A DNA stretch of 64,000 nucleotides, from positions 1 through 64,000 of the forward strand of contig NZ_JAEQND010000004.1 of the NCBI RefSeq assembly GCF_016722765.1. Direction: 5' to 3'. The notes under the pieces are model-generated. The model worked only from the letters and a program-made list of their open reading frames with translations. It was not told where the DNA came from and did no database searches. The stretch's first letter is position 1, and each line of letters opens with the position of its first letter. The stretch comes from Ramlibacter alkalitolerans. Its GTDB lineage: Bacteria > Pseudomonadota > Gammaproteobacteria > Burkholderiales > Burkholderiaceae_C. The position numbers and the translations under genes were made by a program. This document shows positions 28,863-36,701 of this stretch, one piece after another.

Positions 28863-31136
28863 TCAGTCCCCGTTCTTCACGCAGTCCGCGTAGTACCGCA
28901 ACTTGCCCGCGTCATCCACTTCGGCCACGAGCCCGTGGATGTCGGTCTCGAAGCCTGGGCACTCCGCGTTGAAGGCCCGCGCGAACTTCAGGTAGTCCAC
29001 GATCTTGCGGTTGAAGACCTCGCCGGGGATCAACAGCGGGATGCCGGGGGGATACGGCGTCACCAGGCTGGTCGTGATGCGGCCTTCCAGGTCGTCGATC
29101 TCCACCCGCTCGGTCTTGCGGTGGGCGATGTACGCGAAGGCCTCGCTGGGCTTCATCACCGGCTGCAGGTCGGACAGGTAGATGTCGGTCGACAGGCGCG
29201 CGATGTCGTACTTGGCGTACATCTCGTGCACGTACTGGCACAGGTCGGCCAGGCCCATGCGCTCGTAGCGCGGGAACTGCTGGCAGAACTCCGGCAGGAT
29301 GCGCCACATCGGCTGGTTCTTGGCGTAGTCGTCCTTGAACTGCTGCAGCGCCGACAGCAGCGTGTTCCAGCGGCCCTTGGTGATGCCGATGGTGAACAGG
29401 ATGAAGAAGCTGTAGAGGCCGGTCTTCTCCACGATCACGCCGTGCTCCGCCAGGAACTTGGTGACGATCGAGGCCGGGATGCCGGTCTTGGCGAACTTGC
29501 CGTTCAGGTCCAGGCCCGGCGTGACCACCGTGGCCTTGATCGGGTCCAGCATGTTGAAGCCTTCGGCCAGGTTGCCGAAGCCGTGCCACTTGGCCGCCCT
29601 CGCCTCGCCCTTGATGATCCAGTCGTCGGCGCGGCCGACGCCGGACTCGACCAGCTTGTCGGGCCCCCAGACCTTGAACCACCAGTCCTTGCTGCCGTAC
29701 TCCTGTTCCACCTTGCGCATGGCGCGGCGGAAGTCCAGCGCCTCGGCGATCGACTCCTCCACCAGCGCGGTGCCGCCCGGCGGCTCCATCATCGCCGCCG
29801 CCACGTCGCAGCTGGCGATGATCGCGTACTGCGGGCTGGTCGACGTGTGCATCAGGAAGGACTCGTTGAACAGGTGCCGGTCGAGCTTGTTCTCCTGCGC
29901 GTCCTGCACCAGCACGTGGCTGGCCTGGCTGATGCCGGCCAGCAGCTTGTGGATCGACTGGGTCGAATACACCAGCGAGGTCTGCGGCCGGTTGCGCTTC
30001 TTGCCCATGGCATGGAAGGTGCCGTAGAACGGGTGGAAGGCGGCGTGCGGCAGCCAGGCCTCGTCGAAGTGCAGCGCCTCCACGTAGCCATCGAGCATGG
30101 CCTTGATGGTCTCCGTGTTGTACAGGATGCCGTCGTAGGTGGACTGCGTGAGCGTCAGGATGCGCGGCTTGACCGTCTCCGCATCGACGCCCTTCAACAG
30201 CGGGTGGGCGCGGATCTTCGCCTTGATGGCTTCCGGCGTGAACTCGCTCTGGGGGATCGGGCCGATGATGCCGAAGTGGTTGCGCGTCGGCCGCAGGAAC
30301 ACGGGGATCGCCCCGGTCATGATGATCGAGTGCAGGATCGACTTGTGGCAGTTGCGGTCCACCAGCACCACGTCGCCGGGCGCCACCTCGTGGTGCCACA
30401 CCATCTTGTTGGAGGTGCTGGTGCCGTTGGTGACGAAGAAGCAGTGGTCGGCGTTGAAGATGCGCGCCGCGTTGCGCTCCGAGGCCGCCACCGGGCCGGT
30501 GTGATCGAGCAGTTGCCCCAGTTCGTCCACCGCGTTGCAGACGTCGGCGCGCAGCATGTTCTCGCCGAAGAACTGGTGGAACATCTGGCCCACCGGGCTC
30601 TTGAGGAAGGCGACGCCGCCCGAATGGCCCGGGCAGTGCCATGAATACGAGCCGTCCTCCGCGTAATCGAGCAGCGCCTTGAAGAACGGCGGCTGGATCC
30701 CTTCGAGGTAGGACTTGGCTTCGCGGATGATGTGGCGCGCCATGAACTCCGGCGTGTCCTCGTACATGTGGATGAAGCCGTGCAGCTCGCGCAGGATGGC
30801 GTTGGGCAGGTGCTGCGAGGTCTTGGTCTCGCCATAGACGTAGATCGGCACGTCGGGGTTCTTGCGCCGCACCTCCGAGATGAAGTTGCTCAGGTTCAGG
30901 ACGGCCGGATCGAGGTCCGGCCCCGGCGAGAACTCCTCGTCGTCGATCGACAGGATGAAGGCGCTGGCACGGCTTTGCTGCTGCGCGAACTGCGACAGGT
31001 CGCCGTAGCTCGTGACGCCCAGCACCTCGAAGCCTTCGGAGACGATCGCCTCTGCGAGCGCGCGGATGCCCAGGCCGGAGGTGTTCTCGGACCGGTAGTC
31101 TTCGTCGATGATGACGATGGGGAAGCGGAACTTCAT
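28863..31136 (-). CDS. Arginine/lysine/ornithine decarboxylase (fold type I, PLP)
   Basis: A 757-residue member of the large Orn/Lys/Arg decarboxylase family, of normal length. An N-terminal wing (receiver-like) domain (FPIVIIDEDYRSENTSGLGI, residues 5-24) precedes the PLP domain with WHCPGHSGGVAFLKSPVG, TNGTSTSNKMVWH, the cofactor aspartate in ALHFDEAWLPHAAFHPF and the PLP-binding Lys in YSTQSIHKLLAGISQASH. The C-terminal domain ends with TPYPPGIPLLIPGEVF. It decarboxylates a basic amino acid, giving a polyamine or acid-stress protection; the exact substrate cannot be told from sequence. The start at 31134-31136 matches the family N-terminus; longer starts run into the divergent promoter region. 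Confidence 0.93.
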   Translation of the reverse strand: MKFRFPIVIIDEDYRSENTSGLGIRALAEAIVSEGFEVLGVTSYGDLSQFAQQQSRASAFILSIDDEEFSPGPDLDPAVLNLSNFISEVRRKNPDVPIYVYGETKTSQHLPNAILRELHGFIHMYEDTPEFMARHIIREAKSYLEGIQPPFFKALLDYAEDGSYSWHCPGHSGGVAFLKSPVGQMFHQFFGENMLRADVCNAVDELGQLLDHTGPVAASERNAARIFNADHCFFVTNGTSTSNKMVWHHEVAPGDVVLVDRNCHKSILHSIIMTGAIPVFLRPTRNHFGIIGPIPQSEFTPEAIKAKIRAHPLLKGVDAETVKPRILTLTQSTYDGILYNTETIKAMLDGYVEALHFDEAWLPHAAFHPFYGTFHAMGKKRNRPQTSLVYSTQSIHKLLAGISQASHVLVQDAQENKLDRHLFNESFLMHTSTSPQYAIIASCDVAAAMMEPPGGTALVEESIAEALDFRRAMRKVEQEYGSKDWWFKVWGPDKLVESGVGRADDWIIKGEARAAKWHGFGNLAEGFNMLDPIKATVVTPGLDLNGKFAKTGIPASIVTKFLAEHGVIVEKTGLYSFFILFTIGITKGRWNTLLSALQQFKDDYAKNQPMWRILPEFCQQFPRYERMGLADLCQYVHEMYAKYDIARLSTDIYLSDLQPVMKPSEAFAYIAHRKTERVEIDDLEGRITTSLVTPYPPGIPLLIPGEVFNRKIVDYLKFARAFNAECPGFETDIHGLVAEVDDAGKLRYYADCVKNGD

Positions 31137-31252
31137 GAAGGGGCGTCGCGCGGGCGAAAAAGGGCGAAGGAAGGGGCGAAGTGTATGAAATCCGCAGCGC
31201 CCCCCGTGTCGGACGGAGGGGGAATTGGCCACAATGCGCACAAAGGGGGCTT

Positions 31253-31678
31253 ATGGCTGACTCCACACTCTGGTGGCTGCTCGCCGGCGCGGCGGTGGCT
31301 GTCGAACTCCTGACGGGGACCTTCTACCTGTTGATGCTGGCCATCGGCGCGGCCGCCGGCGCGCTCGCGGCGTCCTCCGGCGCCGACCGCACGATCCAGC
31401 TGGTGGTGGCGGCGCTGGTGGGCGGCGGCGCGGTCGCGGCCTGGCACCTCAAGCGCGGCCGGCAGGCGGCGGAAGCGCCGGCCCAGGCCAACCCGAACGT
31501 GAACCTCGACGTCGGCGAGGAGGTCCAGGTGGAGCACTGGGGCCCGGACCACACCGCCACCGTCCGCTACCGCGGGGCGAACTGGACGGTCGTGCCCCTG
31601 GGCGGCACGTCGCAGGGGCCGGGCACCTACCGCGTGCGCGAGGTGGTCGGCAGCCGGCTGGTGGTGGAAAAGACCTGA
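31253..31678 (+). CDS. NfeD family membrane protein
   Basis: A 141-residue protein: two to three membrane helices (WWLLAGAAVAVELLTGTFYL and following) then a C-terminal OB-fold (LDVGEEVQVEHWGPDHTATV, PLGGTSQGPGTYRVREVVGS). This is the short NfeD form that pairs with an SPFH/stomatin protein, which is the next gene 17 bp downstream. The pair is thought to act in membrane microdomain organisation or quality control with proteases. The ATG at 31253 is chosen as it begins the first helix. Confidence 0.9.
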   Translation: MADSTLWWLLAGAAVAVELLTGTFYLLMLAIGAAAGALAASSGADRTIQLVVAALVGGGAVAAWHLKRGRQAAEAPAQANPNVNLDVGEEVQVEHWGPDHTATVRYRGANWTVVPLGGTSQGPGTYRVREVVGSRLVVEKT

Positions 31679-31695
31679 AGACAAGGAAAACAAGA

Positions 31696-32655
31696 ATGAC
31701 CGTTGCACTCGTCCTGTTCGTGATCGCCGTCATCTTCGTGGTGCGCGCGATCAAGGTGGTCCCGCAGCAGAACGCCTGGGTGGTGGAGCGCCTGGGCAAG
31801 TACCACGCGACGCTTTCGCCGGGGCTGAATTTCCTGGTGCCCTTCGTCGACCGCGTCGCCTACAAGCACGGGCTCAAGGAGATCCCGCTGGACGTGCCCA
31901 GCCAGATCTGCATCACGCGCGACAACACGCAACTGCAGGTCGACGGCATCCTGTACTTCCAGGTGACCGACCCGATGCGGGCCAGCTACGGCTCGTCCAA
32001 CTACATCGTGGCCATCACCCAGCTGGCCCAGACCACGCTGCGCAGCGTGATCGGCCGGCTCGAACTGGACAAGACCTTCGAGGAACGCGACATCATCAAC
32101 TCGCAGGTGGTGCAGGCCATCGACGAGGCCGCGCTGACCTGGGGCGTGAAGGTGCTGCGCTACGAGATCAAGGACCTGACGCCGCCCAAGGAAATCCTGC
32201 ATGCCATGCAGGCGCAGATCACGGCGGAGCGCGAGAAGCGCGCGCTGATCGCCGCTTCCGAAGGCCGGCGCCAGGAGCAGATCAACATCGCCACCGGGGA
32301 GCGGGAAGCCTTCATCGCGCGCTCGGAGGGAGCGAAACAGGCCGAGATCAACAAGGCCCAGGGCGAGGCGGCAGCCATCGTGGCGGTAGCGGATGCGACG
32401 GCGGACGCGATCCGCAAGGTGGCGGCGGCGATCCGCGAACCGGGCGGCGAGCAGGCGGTGCAGCTCAAGGTCGCCGAACGCGCGGTCGACGCCTTCGGCA
32501 AGGTGGCGGAGGATTCGAACACCACGCTGGTCATTCCCGCCAACATGAGCGAGGTCTCCGGCCTCATCGCATCGGCGATGAAGATGGTGGCCGGGACGCG
32601 GTCACCGGGCGTCCCCGGCGCGGCTCAATCCTCGGCCGGCCGGCTGGACCGGTAG
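31696..32655 (+). CDS. SPFH/Band 7 (stomatin/paraslipin, QmcA-like) membrane protein
   Basis: A 319-residue protein with one N-terminal membrane helix (VALVLFVIAVIFVVRAIKVV) and an SPFH domain from about residue 20 to 190 (QQNAWVVERLGKYHATLSPG, DVPSQICITRDNTQLQVDGI, LTPPKEILHAMQAQITAERE). An Ala/Glu-rich coiled coil with KRALIAASEGRRQEQINIAT follows and drives oligomerisation. It is the partner of the NfeD gene upstream. The last 31 bp overlap the end of the convergent gene at 32625-33005. Confidence 0.93.
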   Translation: MTVALVLFVIAVIFVVRAIKVVPQQNAWVVERLGKYHATLSPGLNFLVPFVDRVAYKHGLKEIPLDVPSQICITRDNTQLQVDGILYFQVTDPMRASYGSSNYIVAITQLAQTTLRSVIGRLELDKTFEERDIINSQVVQAIDEAALTWGVKVLRYEIKDLTPPKEILHAMQAQITAEREKRALIAASEGRRQEQINIATGEREAFIARSEGAKQAEINKAQGEAAAIVAVADATADAIRKVAAAIREPGGEQAVQLKVAERAVDAFGKVAEDSNTTLVIPANMSEVSGLIASAMKMVAGTRSPGVPGAAQSSAGRLDR

Positions 32656-33005
32656 CTTCCGTCCAGCGGGCTGGTGCGCGCGTGCAGGCCGCGCGGCAGC
32701 AGTTCCTGGAACAGCTTGCCGAGCGCATCGACCCTCTCGCGGGCCGCGGCTTCGCCGTCGATCTTGGCCAGCTGCCCCATCAGCTCGCCGCGTGAGAACC
32801 AGAGCGACTCCACGCTGACCGCATAGCGGATCCGCCGGGCCAGCGCTTCGGAGCGCGGGCTGCTGGTGAGAGCGGCCAGGGCCAGCATCTTGCGGCGGAT
32901 CACTTCCAGCTTGTCGGCCTGCTCCTGAGCGCTCGGCGGCGCGGTGCTCACCGCGAAGAGGGCGGAAATGGTGCTCCTCAGCTCCTTCGTGTTCAACCAA
33001 CGCAT
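32625..33005 (-). CDS. Hypothetical 126-residue protein, follows the MerR/cyclase-like regulator
   Basis: The protein is mostly helical and charged (MRWLNTKELRSTISALFAVS, EQADKLEVIRRKMLALAALT, RRIRYAVSVESLWFSRGELM). I do not recognise a family and see no signal peptide or membrane helix. The gene starts 32 bp after the regulator at 33038-34567, with GAAGGAAG before the ATG, so the two probably form an operon. Its 3' end overlaps the convergent SPFH gene by 31 bp. It may be a partner of the regulator; that is only positional inference. Confidence 0.6.
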   Translation of the reverse strand: MRWLNTKELRSTISALFAVSTAPPSAQEQADKLEVIRRKMLALAALTSSPRSEALARRIRYAVSVESLWFSRGELMGQLAKIDGEAAARERVDALGKLFQELLPRGLHARTSPLDGSYRSSRPAED

Positions 33006-33037
33006 GGGGACTTCCTTCTCTCTCTCTTTTATGTTCT

Positions 33038-34567
33038 TCAGCGGGAACCGCCGGGGGACAGGGTTGCAGTTGCGTGCAGCGCCAGGAGTTCGGCCACGGC
33101 CAGGTCGGCCACCGCGGCCGGCGCCGCACCGGGGCCGGCCAGGTCGGCCAGCCGCGCAAAGGTGAAAAGAAGGGGTGCGTCGCCGGGCGTGCCCTCCGGG
33201 CGACGCACCCCATAGGTCAATTGCTGGCGCTCGTCGCGGGTGAGCCTGCCCACGAGGTTGCGTGTGAGCAGGATGGCGCCCATGCGGCTGCAGCGTGAAA
33301 GGTGCGTGGCACGGTCGGCGGCGTCGCCGAGCACGCGCAGGTCCGATTGCCCCGGCAGGCCGAGGGTGCCCAGCCAGTCCTGGCCCTCGTCGATGCCGAT
33401 GTTGATGCGCAACTCCAGGTCCCAGCCCTTGCGCACGCGCCAGCGCTGGCTGACCCGCCGCATCGCCTCGCGTGCCTGGTGCGCGGCCGCGAGGGCGTTC
33501 CACAGGTAGCTGCCCCGGGGCTGCGGCAGGAAGTAGCAGGCGAGCGCCTGTCCTCCCGGCAGGCCGCGGCGGCCCTGATGGCTGCGGAAGATCGCGTCGA
33601 GCCCGGCGCCGACTTCGTTCAGGAGCTCGAAGTACTCCTCGGCGCTCAGGCGCACCCACAGGTCCGCCGCGTCCTGCAGCACGGCGACGAGCACGGCCAC
33701 CGGCGTGAGCGCGGGCGCGCTGGCCGGCGCCGCTGCGGGCGGCAACACGGGTGCCTGCGAGGCGGCCTCCCCGAGCGCGAACAGAACGCCTTGCTGGAAA
33801 TGCACGGCGTGGATCCAGCGCGCCGGCATGGCCTGCGTCGCGGGCAGCAGGAGCTGCGCGACCAGCGCCAGGGCCGGTGGCGGCGGCAGTTCGCGTGCCA
33901 TCGCCTGCAGGGATTCGCGGGCCTCCGCGGCGAGCCCGGCCAGCAAGTGGGCAATCTCCAGGCCGCGCGCGCGCGCGGCTTCGAGGTGGAAGCGCACGAG
34001 CGCGTCGCGCCCGCTCGCCGGCTCCACGTGCAGCAGGTGCTCGAACACGCTGCCCGAGGCGGGCCGGCCTGCGATCGGGGAGATCGGCGAGGTGGCCGCC
34101 GGCTGGTTGGCCCAGACCAGGCCGAAGCCCTCGTTCACCAGGTAGGCCGGGTGGGAGGCATGGGCCGGGGTGAGCGCGAGGGCCGCGCCGGCCAGGGACC
34201 CGACGAAAGCGGGGGCCGGCGGCGTTGGCGTGGTCGAGGGCGCTGGCATGGCGGCTGCGTCGACGCGATCCCGCTCACCCGCTTCGGCGGCCGCAGCGGG
34301 TGTCGCGGCAGCGGGCGCGCGGGTCTCGCCGCCCGCGGCAAAGTGCTCCGCGATGCGGGTGATGCTCCAGCCTTCGCGCTTGAGACGCTGGACCGCCTCG
34401 ATCCGTTCCAGGGTGTCGTCCGGGAAGTAGCCGATGCGCGGCGCGGCCCCATCCTCCGGGCCGGGCGGCAGCACCCGCGGCTTCGCGATGAGGCCGCTGG
34501 CGATGTAGTTGTTGAGAGTGGCCCGCGAAATGCCGGTGCTCTCGATGATTTCCTTGCTGGTCAGCAA
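33038..34567 (-). CDS. MerR-type HTH regulator fused to a class III cyclase-like domain (apparently degenerate)
   Basis: A 509-residue protein. Residues 1-75 form a MerR-like winged helix (MLTSKEIIESTGISRATLNN, then YFPDDTLERIEAVQRLKREG WSI). A Pro/Ala-rich linker (80-120) leads to a PAS-like or ligand-binding segment (AYLVNEGFGLVWANQPAATS, about 141-160). Residues about 290-440 resemble a class III nucleotide cyclase: AVLVAVLQDAADLW, LSAEEYFELLNEV, LRINIGIDEGQDWLGTLG and SDLRVLGDAADRATHLSR. The first metal Asp position is filled (Asp299) but the second, normally GD, reads GG (338-339, GLPGGQALACYF). A non-catalytic sensor role is therefore more likely than cAMP synthesis. The divergent region upstream has repeated TGTCTA boxes, its likely operator. 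Confidence 0.75.
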   Translation of the reverse strand: MLTSKEIIESTGISRATLNNYIASGLIAKPRVLPPGPEDGAAPRIGYFPDDTLERIEAVQRLKREGWSITRIAEHFAAGGETRAPAAATPAAAAEAGERDRVDAAAMPAPSTTPTPPAPAFVGSLAGAALALTPAHASHPAYLVNEGFGLVWANQPAATSPISPIAGRPASGSVFEHLLHVEPASGRDALVRFHLEAARARGLEIAHLLAGLAAEARESLQAMARELPPPPALALVAQLLLPATQAMPARWIHAVHFQQGVLFALGEAASQAPVLPPAAAPASAPALTPVAVLVAVLQDAADLWVRLSAEEYFELLNEVGAGLDAIFRSHQGRRGLPGGQALACYFLPQPRGSYLWNALAAAHQAREAMRRVSQRWRVRKGWDLELRINIGIDEGQDWLGTLGLPGQSDLRVLGDAADRATHLSRCSRMGAILLTRNLVGRLTRDERQQLTYGVRRPEGTPGDAPLLFTFARLADLAGPGAAPAAVADLAVAELLALHATATLSPGGSR

Positions 34568-34895
34568 GACACATTGCTCCTGGACTGTTCAGACACAACT
34601 GTAGACATAGATCAACAGTTAGTCAAACATGTTTTGGACACAGGTTGCCCGGGAGCGACGGGTGCTCCATGAAATGACCGCTCGGCCGTGGCTTTTACTG
34701 AGCAGACATGCACCGGAGTCGAAGAGGCGATCTGTCTACGTGGCGCACTTTCTGAGAGTAAGTGTCTAAGTCAGGAGGCTTCTGTCTAGGTACACTTAGA
34801 CAATGAGATGGAGGCCAGAATGACCCGCCGGCGCGAGGCCATCGGAACGCGACCGGCCTTCACGGCATCTGTGGACGCAGAACCAGGAGAGCACT
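34568..34895. promoter_or_regulatory. Divergent regulatory region with repeated TGTCTA/TAGACA boxes
   Basis: No gene is seen in this 328-bp gap. It holds hexamers TAGACA (34602-34607), TGTCTA (34733-34738), TGTCTA (34763-34768), TGTCTA (34783-34788) and TAGACA (34797-34802). The last two form the inverted repeat TGTCTAGGT-AC-ACTTAGACA (34783-34802, one mismatch). TGTCTAAGT at 34763-34771 is a further copy of the half-site, 20 bp upstream of the inverted repeat. A MerR-like regulator starts at one edge and a small membrane protein at the other, so the boxes are a natural operator for both. Confidence 0.6.
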
Positions 34896-35270
34896 ATGGA
34901 TACGCAGACCATGCTTCGCACCGCGATCGTCCTGCTGGCCGTCACTGCAGTGGGTGGCTTGCTCATGGCCGGCATGCGCTTCAGCGGGCGCCCTCACCCG
35001 CCCAGCTTCCTCGCCATGGTGCACGGCCTGCTCGCGGCCTCGGGCCTGACCTTGATCCTGTACGCCGGCCTGACCAGCGGCCTGCCCGGGGGGGCCTGGG
35101 GCGGGCTCGTGCTGCTGCTGCTCGCGGTGCTCGGAGGCCTGGTGCTGAACCTGCGTTACCACTGGGAAAGGCGCGAGCTGCCCATCGGCCTCATGCTCGG
35201 ACATGCCGGCCTGGCGGTGGTCGGCTTCGTGGTGCTGGCGATTTCGGGGTGGAACGTCGGCGGCGCCTAG
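34896..35270 (+). CDS. Small four-helix membrane protein
   Basis: A 124-residue protein made almost wholly of four hydrophobic segments (TAIVLLAVTAVGGLLMAGMR, FLAMVHGLLAASGLTLILYA, WGGLVLLLLAVLGGLVLNLR, LGHAGLAVVGFVVLAISGWN). Each of helices 2 and 4 starts near a His (MVHG, LGHAG), which could bind heme or metal, but there is no named family I recognise. The ATG at 34896 follows AGGAGAG. It is divergent from the MerR/cyclase-like regulator across the TGTCTA-box region and is the best candidate for its target. Confidence 0.8.
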   Translation: MDTQTMLRTAIVLLAVTAVGGLLMAGMRFSGRPHPPSFLAMVHGLLAASGLTLILYAGLTSGLPGGAWGGLVLLLLAVLGGLVLNLRYHWERRELPIGLMLGHAGLAVVGFVVLAISGWNVGGA

Positions 35271-35283
35271 CGGGGAGCACGGC

Positions 35284-35544
35284 TCACAAGGGCTCCCGTT
35301 CGCCCAGTTCCTGCTCGTAGAAGAGGATGCCGTGGGCGGCGATGCCAGGCGCGCGCCCCACCGGCCGCGCCAGCACCCGCGAGAGCGTGGCGTAGAGCTG
35401 CACCTTGGAGACGTGCTGCGCCAACCGCTCCAGGAACGCGATGTTCTCGCCGGGGCGGAAGAAGACAGCGAATTCTTCCTCCGTCGCGGCGAACAGCTCA
35501 TGCTCGGCCGAGTCCGTGCTGCTGACGATTTCGATGTTCTTCAT
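35284..35544 (-). CDS. Hypothetical 86-residue protein
   Basis: A small soluble protein with acidic N-terminal half (MKNIEIVSSTDSAEHELFAA, EEEFAVFFRPGENIAFLERL) and a C-terminal segment RVLARPVGRAPGIAAHGILF. I do not recognise the family; no transmembrane helix or metal motif is seen. The start at 35542-35544 gives a compact protein; upstream in-frame codons are low-quality and approach a terminator hairpin. It ends 13 bp from the convergent membrane-protein gene. Confidence 0.65.
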   Translation of the reverse strand: MKNIEIVSSTDSAEHELFAATEEEFAVFFRPGENIAFLERLAQHVSKVQLYATLSRVLARPVGRAPGIAAHGILFYEQELGEREPL

Positions 35545-35620
35545 GCAGTCGGTGAGCCCCGGGTGCGCGGGCGTTTGGCATTCAACACGACAACGGCCGA
35601 CATTCTCGGCCCAGACGCTC

Positions 35621-35643
35621 AAAAAAAACCCGCCGGTGGCGGG
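35621..35643 (-). terminator. Rho-independent terminator
   Basis: On the minus strand CCCGCC-ACC-GGCGGG is followed by eight T. It lies 160 bp beyond the end of the DsbA-like gene and would stop transcripts from it before the small gene at 35284-35544. The 258 bp between those two genes otherwise contain only a second possible stem-loop near 35650-35692. Confidence 0.8.
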
Positions 35644-35802
35644 CTTTCGTTTCGGCTGGCGGAGGGGCGTGTCTCTAGACGCGGGAGACCGCCGCCAGTC
35701 GCTCTGGAGTGTACGGCCTGCGCAAGATCAGCCGTGCTCCCCCCGGCGCGGGAATGCGCCTGCCTCCCCCGTGCGGCCGTCGACCGCCGGAAGGACTTGC
35801 GT

Positions 35803-36465
35803 TCAACCCGCCTTCCGGCGCTCCGCGATCGCCAGTTCCTCGTCGACCAAGGTGCGCAGCTGGTCGTATCCGAACGACGGGAGCGGCCGGCCGTTCACGA
35901 AGTACTCCGGCGTGGCCGACACGTTGAGCGTGTTCGAGTCGGCAACGTCCTGCGCCACGATCCGGGCAACTTCGGGCGATTGCATGTCGACCTTGAGCCG
36001 CTCCACGTCGAGACCCGCGCGCGCGAGCGGCTGCCAGATCAGGTCAGGCTGGGCGCGATGCTGGATGACCCACTGCGGCTGCGACTCCAGCAAGGCCTCC
36101 AGGGCCTGCCAGAACTTGCCTTGCCGGCGGCTGGCCTCCAGCGCCTTCACGACCTGGTCCGACCCCGGGTGGAAGGGCGCATAGCGCAGCACGAGGCGGA
36201 TCTCCTCGCGATGCGCCGCAGCCATCTTCTTCACCAGCGGGTAGAACTGCGCGCACGTTTCACACGCGGGATCGAAGAACTCCACGAGCTGGACCGGCGC
36301 CTCGGCACGCCCCAGCGCCGGTGAGTGCATGCGCACGAGGGCTTCGCGCCGGAGCTGCGCAGCGGCCGCGTCGGTTGCGCTGGAATTCCCGCCGAACTGC
36401 CATGCACCGGCGGCGACAGCACCGAGCGCCACTGCGCCCGAAATGAACAAAGTTCTACGTTTCAT
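35803..36465 (-). CDS. DsbA-family thiol:disulfide oxidoreductase, exported
   Basis: A 220-residue protein with an N-terminal membrane anchor or signal (MKRRTLFISGAVALGAVAAG AW). The thioredoxin fold begins at PVQLVEFFDPACETCAQFYP, with the active-site CETC (about residues 69-72) in place of the CPHC of DsbA. A long helical insertion follows and then cis-Pro loop VSATPEYFVNGRPL. This matches the Thioredoxin_4/DsbA-like group (BdbD, ScsC-type). It probably acts on periplasmic disulfides; partner unknown. The gene stands alone on the minus strand. Confidence 0.88.
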   Translation of the reverse strand: MKRRTLFISGAVALGAVAAGAWQFGGNSSATDAAAAQLRREALVRMHSPALGRAEAPVQLVEFFDPACETCAQFYPLVKKMAAAHREEIRLVLRYAPFHPGSDQVVKALEASRRQGKFWQALEALLESQPQWVIQHRAQPDLIWQPLARAGLDVERLKVDMQSPEVARIVAQDVADSNTLNVSATPEYFVNGRPLPSFGYDQLRTLVDEELAIAERRKAG

Positions 36466-36546
36466 GGTGCTTGTCAGCGTAGGCAGGCCGCCGCCGCTCG
36501 CGCTTGATGGACGTCAACGGGACCCGGATCGCTGATCGCGGCCTTG

Positions 36547-36571
36547 AAAAACGCCCCGCGAGGGGGCGTTT
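36547..36571 (-). terminator. Hairpin like the tRNA-Ser terminator
   Basis: The stem AAACGCCCC/GGGGCGTTT around GCGA is followed on the minus strand by TTTTTC. The first 20 bases, GAAAAACGCCCCGCGAGGGG, are identical to the terminator at 51281-51300 after tRNA-Ser. There is no evident minus-strand gene upstream of it, so it may be a leftover, block read-through, or end a short RNA. Confidence 0.6.
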
Positions 36572-36626
36572 CAGGAACTTCGCTGGAGCAAAGGGTCCCC
36601 CGCACCGCCATAGGGTAAACACGGAG

Positions 36627-36676
36627 TTGCATACGAATGCAAGACGGAGACACTGAGGGCTTGCATACGAATGCAA
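36627..36676 (+). promoter_or_regulatory. Two identical LacI-type operators upstream of the hisD-like operon
   Basis: TTGCATACGAATGCAA occurs at 36627-36642 and 36661-36676, 34 bp apart start to start. Each has 6-bp inverted arms TTGCAT/ATGCAA and a central CG, the form of LacI-family operators. The second copy ends 25 bp before the hisD-like ATG. The LacI regulator encoded as third gene of this operon (38797-39822) is the natural ligand-controlled repressor. Confidence 0.75.
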
Positions 36677-36701
36677 ACATACCTCAGCGAAGACCAAGGA
36701 C

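Noticed and set aside
35650-35745. Possible tRNA ending in CCTCCGCCA on the minus strand before a terminator
   Set aside because: No T-arm (TTCGA) or matching acceptor 5' strand can be found; only the 3' tail resembles a tRNA.
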